From the NCBI RefSeq assembly GCF_003429085.1, contig NZ_QVTC01000010.1, positions 1 to 47,875 of the forward strand: DNA of 47,875 bases, given 5' to 3'. Positions 42,612-47,875 of this stretch are shown here, in pieces; within the stretch, counting starts at the first letter, position 1; each line of letters starts with the position of its first letter. The position numbers and the translations under genes are program-made. The notes below the pieces were generated by a model. That model was not told where the DNA came from and made no database searches. It saw nothing but the letters and a program-made list of their open reading frames with translations. This DNA is from Bacillus sp. V59.32b. Lineage in GTDB: Bacteria; Bacillota; Bacilli; Bacillales; DSM-1321.

Positions 42612-43532
42612 CTAAAGCCATAATGTTTCCCCGATTTTCAATATTTCCAGCTGTTCATCCGGCATTTCAAGCCGTTTCCACTCTGCCATTAATCGATCGA
42701 GGGCTTCGGGCCCAGTATCATCAGCAAGACGATAAGCCCCATAATGCATCGGAATAAAGAATTCCCCTTTCAGTTCTAGAAAAGCTTTGACGGCATCCTC
42801 TGGATTGATATGGGAAACTTCCATGAACCATTCCGGCTCATAAGCCCCGATTGGCATCAGGATATGTCTGGGTTTATATTTTTCTGCGACATCGTTAAAT
42901 CCCCTGAAATAGCCGGTGTCCCCGACAAAATAAACGGACTGATTGTTTTGCTCTTCTTCTAGCAGCCAGCCTCCCCAATGGGATGTATTGGTATCAAGCA
43001 GACTGCGCCGTGTCCAATGCTGGGCGGGAACAAATGTTAGTGATATTCCTTTGTCATTAAAAGATTCCCACCAATTAGCTTCAATTACATGGGAGTAACC
43101 TTTTCTTTTAAAAAGGGATCCCAATCCTTCGGGGACATAAAAGACCGGGTTCCCCTTCAATTTTTTAATCGTCGGAAAATCCAGATGATCATAGTGGCCA
43201 TGGGAAATACAAACGATATCAATTTCCGGTAGTTCAATTAAAGGGATACCAGGTGCTGTAAGCCTTTTTTGCATCCCCATTCTGGCAGCATATACAGGAT
43301 CAGTAAGAATATTCATACCGCCCATCTGGATAAGGAATGTTGAATGGCCAATCCACGTGATGGAGCCTTTCGTCTCGTTATAAAGGAGAGCATCTACTTC
43401 TGCTTGGTCCACGCTTGGAGTCTGCGTGATCAAATCCTTTTTCTTTGCTCGTCTCTCCCTTGTCCATTTCAACATATCCCCTGTTGTTTTTATATTCGAA
43501 ATGCCATCCAGATTTTCATATCTCTTCTTCAT
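42612..43532 (-). CDS. MBL-fold metal-dependent hydrolase (NAPE-PLD-like)
   Basis: 306-aa metallo-beta-lactamase-fold protein. Metal motif H111-G-H113-Y-D115-H116, preceded by SITWIGHSTFLIQMGGMNILTDPV and followed by VGDTGYF and PMHYGAYRLADD, typical of the UlaG/NAPE-PLD-like branch. Hydrolyses an unknown ester or phosphodiester. It begins 14 bases after the two-winged-helix regulator gene, so they form an operon. Confidence 0.87.
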   Translation of the reverse strand: MKKRYENLDGISNIKTTGDMLKWTRERRAKKKDLITQTPSVDQAEVDALLYNETKGSITWIGHSTFLIQMGGMNILTDPVYAARMGMQKRLTAPGIPLIELPEIDIVCISHGHYDHLDFPTIKKLKGNPVFYVPEGLGSLFKRKGYSHVIEANWWESFNDKGISLTFVPAQHWTRRSLLDTNTSHWGGWLLEEEQNNQSVYFVGDTGYFRGFNDVAEKYKPRHILMPIGAYEPEWFMEVSHINPEDAVKAFLELKGEFFIPMHYGAYRLADDTGPEALDRLMAEWKRLEMPDEQLEILKIGETLWL

Positions 43533-43546
43533 ACTCGCTTCATCCT

Positions 43547-44311
43547 CTATAACTTGATGCTTTGTTTCTCCTCTAAGAATAATAACACGTTCGTTAAGTA
43601 TTTTTGAATTTCGCGTACTTGGTAAGCGGCAGAATCGGCAATCTGCTTATAATGATAGCGGCCTTCCTCTGTAATTCTTAAAAAACGCTTTGTTCTTTTC
43701 TCGCTTTCCCAGCCGCCGATCAAAAGTCCGGTCTCTTCCATCTCATGAGCCAGATCATATAAATACCCATTGCTCGCATTCCAGCCGAAGTTCATCTTCA
43801 AAATTTCGCCCACTTCTCCCATATAGAGTTTCGTTCTTGTCTGTGCCGTTCTTAATGTGATGAACCGGACAAGATCTTTGACTGAGATAATCTTTGAGAA
43901 GTAAGAGCGGTATTCTTCTGGAAGCTCGTGATGGACAGCCGAATTGCTGCCGGAACCGGTAAGTTCATACATAAACCGGTCAATCACCAGCTTCACTTCA
44001 GTCATTCTTTCCTTGAAGTTGGATTTATACCATGTAAATAATTCTTTTCCTTTTTCGGTAAGTTTGTAATAATTTCTTCCTTTTTCCGTATATAATTCTA
44101 AGTGACGAGATTCGACAAGTTGATTACAGATCTTACATAAATAATCATAGCTGTGTGTTTTTTCGGAAAACTGGTTCGTTAATTCCTGATGTATCGCTCT
44201 TGGGTAGTTATCCCTGTCCGAAAGAGTATGAAGCAAATATAACGTCAAAAATTCCCTCTGGCTCATTCCGACTGATTCGATTGAAACAGACTGATCCTCG
44301 GATTTTTTCAT
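43547..44311 (-). CDS. Helix-turn-helix regulator with two winged-helix domains (PadR-like)
   Basis: 254-aa protein with an N-terminal winged helix (REFLTLYLLHTLSDRDNYPRAIHQEL and KLTEKGKELFTWY wing) and a second similar module in the C-terminal half (LKMNFGWNASNGYLYDLAHEMEETGLL, then RFLRITEEGRYHYKQI). Each is PadR-like. A tandem arrangement is unusual because PadR proteins normally dimerise single domains. It is transcribed with the MBL hydrolase gene. RBS AGAGGAGA. The ligand is unknown. Confidence 0.7.
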   Translation of the reverse strand: MKKSEDQSVSIESVGMSQREFLTLYLLHTLSDRDNYPRAIHQELTNQFSEKTHSYDYLCKICNQLVESRHLELYTEKGRNYYKLTEKGKELFTWYKSNFKERMTEVKLVIDRFMYELTGSGSNSAVHHELPEEYRSYFSKIISVKDLVRFITLRTAQTRTKLYMGEVGEILKMNFGWNASNGYLYDLAHEMEETGLLIGGWESEKRTKRFLRITEEGRYHYKQIADSAAYQVREIQKYLTNVLLFLEEKQSIKL

Positions 44312-44582
44312 TTATCATTCTCCTCTCTATTGCTTAAATGACTGCTTTTACTATAGAATATATGTTCTGCATCGATCCTTTCTTTTCCTGCTAATCAGTC
44401 AAATATGTAAGGTAATTAAGCCTTTTCGCCTCTTAGTACTACTGAATATGATGATTTTCGAAATAGTGAGGATTGCCGGGTGAATTAATATATTCTATCG
44501 AGGTTATTATTGAAATAACCCTTATAGGAATGGCTACATTTGGTTGAAGCTCTAAACAATGAGGGTGTTGCTAATTGTTCAT

Positions 44583-44627
44583 AATGAAAAAAATCCTGAG
44601 GGTTCATGCTTCAACTTGAACCCTCAG
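44583..44627 (-). terminator. Terminator behind the ABC-F pseudogene
   Basis: CTGAGGGTTCA / TGAACCCTCAG stem with a ten-base loop, followed on the minus strand by GATTTTTTTC. The stretch up to the regulator gene at 44312 contains no further gene. Confidence 0.85.
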
Positions 44628-44644
44628 AATTATTACATTTCCTT

Positions 44645-45322
44645 TTACTTTACCGGTATCCAGATCTCAGAATATAAATCAGGACTCGCAGGATGTTCTT
44701 TTGTATAGACTTCTAAGTCCGGACTGTTCGTGAGCTCACTCTGTTGTTCACGTTCTAACTTCTTTTGTACCAAGTATTCGCTGTAATTTCCTGAATATAT
44801 ACGTACCTTGCCTTCATGAACTTCCCAAATCGTCGTAACAAGTTCATCTAATACAGCACAATCATGACTAATTATTACAAGCGCTCCGTAGTAATACCTA
44901 AGTTCATCAAGTAAAAACGAAATACCCTCTTGGTCCAAATGAGTAGTCGGTTCAACAATTAGTAAAGCTTCATAATAATGTGTAAACAATTGAGCGAGTT
45001 TCATCCTTGTTTGTTCCCCACCGCTTAACCGATTAGAGTCTCTTGGTATGACTAATTTTCAAGTAACACTGGATCTGCATCATGCACTGATGGAGTTTCA
45101 AGTTGCTCAAAATAACTATTCTCAACAAGGTGATGCACCTTTCCAGTTGTTGGTTGAATATTACCCGCCAGTAATTTTAGTAACGTGCTTTTACCTGCAC
45201 CATTTTTACCGACTATGCCGATACGGTCAAATTGGTGTACAGCTAACCTTTCAATCTTTAAAACCTCTTTATCTAAATATGTCACTTCGACATTTTCTAA
45301 TTCAAAACAGATTTTTTTCCAT
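44645..45322 (-). pseudogene. Decayed ABC-F ribosome-protection gene (Msr/Vga-like)
   Basis: ATG at 45322 behind CGGAGG starts MEKNLF and meets a frameshift. The next frame reads [21 protein letters not shown] and Walker [20 protein letters not shown], shifts again near 45055, and continues with RLSGGEQTRMKLAQL (signature) and LLIVEPTTHLDQEG, where Walker B Asp is Val. It ends after the first ATPase domain and lacks the linker and second domain of ABC-F proteins. Such genes protect ribosomes from macrolides, streptogramins or lincosamides. Order and strand behind a Mef-like MFS gene match mef-msr(D) operons. Inactive here. Confidence 0.82.
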
Positions 45323-45438
45323 TTTTGCTACCTCCGAAATATTTTTACTTCGTATCGATAGCTAGGAACGATACGAGCCTCTTTCTCTAAAGCAAGCTCG
45401 TATTAAAAGAATAATAAAAATTGCATGAAATTCCCCTC

Positions 45439-46632
45439 CTATTTTGCTTTCCTTGCGATAACAGCATTTAATACGATTAAAATGCCTGTAATAGAAAATA
45501 ATATGGCTACATTTGTTAACTCAATCAGAACTCCAGCTAATGCATAACCAATCGGTGTTGCTAATAACGACAAACTTGTTACAAAACTAAATACCCTCCC
45601 AAGTAAGTGAGGTTCGATTTCTGTTTGGATAAAAGCATAGAATGGTGCTGAAAATAATGGGCCGGACACTCCAATTAGACCAGCCATTACAATAAAACCG
45701 TAGAATAAATTTGGTGAGAGTGTACCAGAAATGAATAATGCAATACCCATCAACATCATTCCTGTAACAATCATTTTAATTTTTTCGAATCGATCCCCGA
45801 TAATCCCAATTAATGAACCTCCTAAGAGTAGGCCAACAGCAAAAACAATCTCGATAATTCCAGCTTCGACTACACCCTTCTCAAAATGATTTCTTGTCAT
45901 AAGAGGAAAATAGGTGCCTAGCGGAATATATAGCACCGAAACAACCGTAATCGTCATTGTTAACCTTAATAAAACAGGATGTTTTACAAGTGCATAATAT
46001 CCTTCTTTCATTTCCCCTAAAAAACTAGGAGAATCCGCCGTTTCTGTTCTTTGCACTTTGGGAATGTGAATAAACAGTAAAATACTACTTGCGATAACTG
46101 CTCCAAAAACATCTAGTAATAATACCCACTCAATGGAGCTTATGGCTAGTAATGACATACCTACCGCTGGACCTGCAATGTTTGATATAGAACCGATTGT
46201 CTGTCCCCATCCAGAAACTTTTGTCAAGTGCTCTTCTGGGGCAATTAGTGGTATGGATGCTTGCATGGCCGGCATATGGAATGCATTTGCTAATGAACGA
46301 ATGATTAACACAAGTATTACCAATAGAATACTTGGTTCAAAAAAAATCATTGATACAAATAAAGCTAAACTTCCAAGTGCAACTGTCATGTCTGCAGATA
46401 TCATCATTATTTTTCGTGAATACCGATCCGTAATCGTTCCTGCAAAAGGACCTAACAATGCTTGTGGCATAAATCCAGCCAGACCTGCTAGCGTTAAAAT
46501 CAGTGGCGAACCTCCTGTTGTATCTGTTAACCACCAAATGATACTAAATTGAACAGCAGCACTGCTTAATAATGAAAAGAACTGCCCTGTAAAAATCGCG
46601 AAAAATTTCCGTTTCCAATTCTTATTATCCAT
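45439..46632 (-). CDS. MFS efflux transporter, Mef-like
   Basis: 397-aa 12-helix MFS protein with the antiporter motif FAGTITDRYSRKIMMISADM after helix 2 and PAVGM in helix 5. Sequence features (IRSLANAFHMPAMQASIPLI, FSAPFYAFIQTEIEPHLLGRVFSF) place it with macrolide-efflux Mef-type transporters. ATG at 46632 follows GGAGG by six bases; longer frames begin inside the leader. It is expressed behind a leader with a terminator-like hairpin and followed by a ruined ABC-F gene. Confidence 0.85.
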   Translation of the reverse strand: MDNKNWKRKFFAIFTGQFFSLLSSAAVQFSIIWWLTDTTGGSPLILTLAGLAGFMPQALLGPFAGTITDRYSRKIMMISADMTVALGSLALFVSMIFFEPSILLVILVLIIRSLANAFHMPAMQASIPLIAPEEHLTKVSGWGQTIGSISNIAGPAVGMSLLAISSIEWVLLLDVFGAVIASSILLFIHIPKVQRTETADSPSFLGEMKEGYYALVKHPVLLRLTMTITVVSVLYIPLGTYFPLMTRNHFEKGVVEAGIIEIVFAVGLLLGGSLIGIIGDRFEKIKMIVTGMMLMGIALFISGTLSPNLFYGFIVMAGLIGVSGPLFSAPFYAFIQTEIEPHLLGRVFSFVTSLSLLATPIGYALAGVLIELTNVAILFSITGILIVLNAVIARKAK

Positions 46633-46650
46633 TTTCCCTACCTCCAAATA

Positions 46651-46680
46651 ATAAAAAAATCACAAGCATCTGCCTGTGAC
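46651..46680 (-). promoter_or_regulatory. Putative transcription attenuator before the MFS gene
   Basis: On the minus strand CACAGGC-AGAT-GCTTGTG forms a hairpin (one G-U pair) followed by ATTTTTTTATT, directly before the GGAGG site of the MFS gene. Antibiotic-induced mef/msr and vml genes use such leader terminators, relieved by ribosome stalling. Confidence 0.6.
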
Positions 46681-46883
46681 TGTAGAGTAAAGGGAAAGAG
46701 ACCCATCCTTATTTTTGTGGCTTGTAGAGAGCCAACAGCAAACAAACCTAACTTTAGCATAGCTAAGAAGGTGAAAAAAGATAAAAATAAAGAAAGGTAG
46801 AACAAGCCGCCTTTCTCAACATGACATATTTTCATCCCACATAAATCAAACAGTAAAGAGCCTTCTTCAAAATAGGCAGACAA
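46681..46883 (-). promoter_or_regulatory. MFS leader region with possible leader peptide
   Basis: An in-frame leader of up to 81 codons spans this stretch; a plausible internal start is ATG in MKICHVEKGGLFYLSLF. Further pairing segments (TGGCT / AGCCA near 46721-46737) could compete with the terminator hairpin. Which short frame is actually translated cannot be decided by eye. From 46884 to 47277 no gene is visible. Confidence 0.4.
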
Positions 46884-47277
46884 ACTACTTGTATGGAGTA
46901 GGTGATATTTATAAATATGAAATGAAGATTATTAAAAAAGGACAGACTAATCCCGTTTACTCTGTATACACAAACAGAGCCTTTGAACGTATTTAATTAC
47001 TTGTTCAAAGTTAGGGAACGTAGTCTCACAGAATGTGTCATTTTTTAATAATCCTCCTTGAAGTTTAAAAATTCATAATTAATAATATGTCTTCTATAAA
47101 AAAAAGTCAAGGCAATTAAGACTATTACATCTTCCACTATACTGCCCACTGGCATTGTACAATTTTTTCAAAACTAAACCTTATCTGTATTTTAGCCTAA
47201 ATATCCAATTGCTGTTTTGTGTTATTCCGTAATGGCCCTTTCCATGAAGAAAGACGCTTTCCTTATTTCAGAAAAGC

Positions 47278-47308
47278 ACCCGATAATTTAAGATAGCTAT
47301 TTTCGGGT
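47278..47308 (-). terminator. Hairpin behind the DUF2200 gene
   Basis: ACCCGA...TCGGGT stem with AT pairs inside, followed on the minus strand by GCTTTTCT. A modest terminator. Confidence 0.5.
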
Positions 47309-47322
47309 AATCGGAATTTTAG

Positions 47323-47649
47323 TTATTTCCGCAAAATCTTCTCCATCGCTTTTCCCTTTGCTAACTCATCGATCAGCTTATCCAAATAGCGAATTTCCTG
47401 CATAGTTTGTTCTTCAATGTCTTCCACTCGGACACCGCAGACCACACCTTGGATCAAAGTCCGTGAAGGATTCAGTCGGGGAGCTTCCGCAAAGAAGGTC
47501 TCAAAGTCTGTCTGTTTTTCCAGTTGCGCTTCTAACTCTTCCTGGCTATACCCTGTCAACCAACGGATGATTTCATCGACTTCTGTTTTCGGACGTCCTT
47601 TTTTTTCCGCCTTCGTAACATAATGGGGATAGACACTTGTGACACTCAT
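47323..47649 (-). CDS. DUF2200 family protein, start codon altered
   Basis: 108 aa from ATG at 47649, matching DUF2200 over its length ([89 protein letters not shown]). Family members usually begin about eight residues earlier with a KHxIYxM segment. That segment is encoded here (TKHKIYTM), and GGGAGG lies seven bases before its first codon, but that codon is ATA at 47671-47673. Translation may start at ATA or, without a ribosome binding site, at 47649. Function unknown. Confidence 0.75.
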   Translation of the reverse strand: MSVTSVYPHYVTKAEKKGRPKTEVDEIIRWLTGYSQEELEAQLEKQTDFETFFAEAPRLNPSRTLIQGVVCGVRVEDIEEQTMQEIRYLDKLIDELAKGKAMEKILRK

Positions 47650-47686
47650 TGTATAGATCTTATGTTTGGTTATGATACATCCTCCC

Positions 47687-47875
47687 TTTCTGTATGTTCA
47701 GGTATGAAGTTTTTTGAGGTTTCCACATGATTATCCGAATACCCAATTCGCGCCCTTATATGGAATAAGCCCTTTGGAGAATTCCTATACTATACATTTG
47801 ATAGTCTCTAAAGAATTATTTCCATAATATTTAACTAATTCGATCAAATGCTTCCCGATAAAATTCCCTTAACTC
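47687..47875. other. Window end without a recognisable gene
   Basis: AT-rich sequence upstream of the DUF2200 gene with no credible coding frame. Confidence 0.5.

Noticed and set aside
46638-46883. 81-codon minus-strand frame in the MFS leader as an ordinary protein gene
   Set aside because: It has no clear ribosome binding site for its first codon and runs through the attenuator hairpin into the next ribosome binding site; more likely a leader region with at most a short peptide.

Overview
The window reads as the chromosome of a low-GC, spore-forming Bacillaceae bacterium. The clues are AGGAGG-type ribosome binding sites, frequent TTG/GTG starts, a CotA-type spore-coat laccase, a spore-coat transglutaminase (Tgl), and an MdxE-MdxF-MdxG maltodextrin transporter next to a LacI-type regulator and a GH13 amylase. 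The genus cannot be fixed from the sequence. No rRNA, tRNA, CRISPR array or prophage structural genes were seen.

Layout. 0.2-7.4 kb: a spore-coat/oxidative cluster (TVP38 membrane protein, bicupin oxalate decarboxylase, CotA laccase, alpha/beta hydrolase, membrane-anchored cupredoxin, Tgl), with the decayed end of a second laccase gene. 5.9-8.8 kb: a gene graveyard (two broken small genes, a frataxin-like iron chaperone relic, an ATP-dependent DNA ligase relic). 8.8-11.7 kb: four quasi-palindromic 17-mers, then a large AAA ATPase of the PrrC/RloC-like (AAA_13) type, probably a defence gene. 11.7-19 kb: a ferredoxin relic, a VOC dioxygenase-like gene facing a TetR gene, an IS3 relic, a frameshifted TetR gene, and a five-gene redox operon (NAD(P)-binding protein, LLM flavin oxidoreductase, DoxX, NmrA-like reductase, FMN reductase).

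19-32 kb is accessory DNA made of short, mostly plus-strand genes. They include a broken hydrolase, a GrdB/PrdB-like gene with an in-frame TGA, DsrE, Crp/Fnr, a CPA2 antiporter, an HNH nuclease, a Nudix hydrolase and many small membrane or lipoproteins. They are separated again and again by copies of one imperfect palindromic element (arms AACTAAC/GTTAGTT around GGGGCAG or a longer nested hairpin). One copy is split at its centre by an IS110-family insertion sequence with a probable bridge-RNA region. 32.3-33.5 kb holds a Tn7-like remnant: tnsA, a truncated tnsB-like gene and six 18-bp end repeats.

33.7-47.9 kb returns to ordinary chromosome: a GNAT acetyltransferase, the maltodextrin operon with a CcpA cre site and LacI-type operators, an acyl-CoA dehydrogenase, a two-winged-helix regulator with an MBL hydrolase, a mef/msr-like pair (intact MFS efflux gene behind a putative attenuator, decayed ABC-F gene), and a DUF2200 gene whose natural start codon seems lost.

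The strongest leads are: (1) the in-frame TGA in a U-x-x-C context followed by a SECIS-like hairpin, a predicted selenoprotein; (2) the palindromic element that separates single-gene cassettes, with attC-like arms and an IS110 in its centre; (3) the Tn7-like remnant and the second iteron array beside the AAA ATPase.
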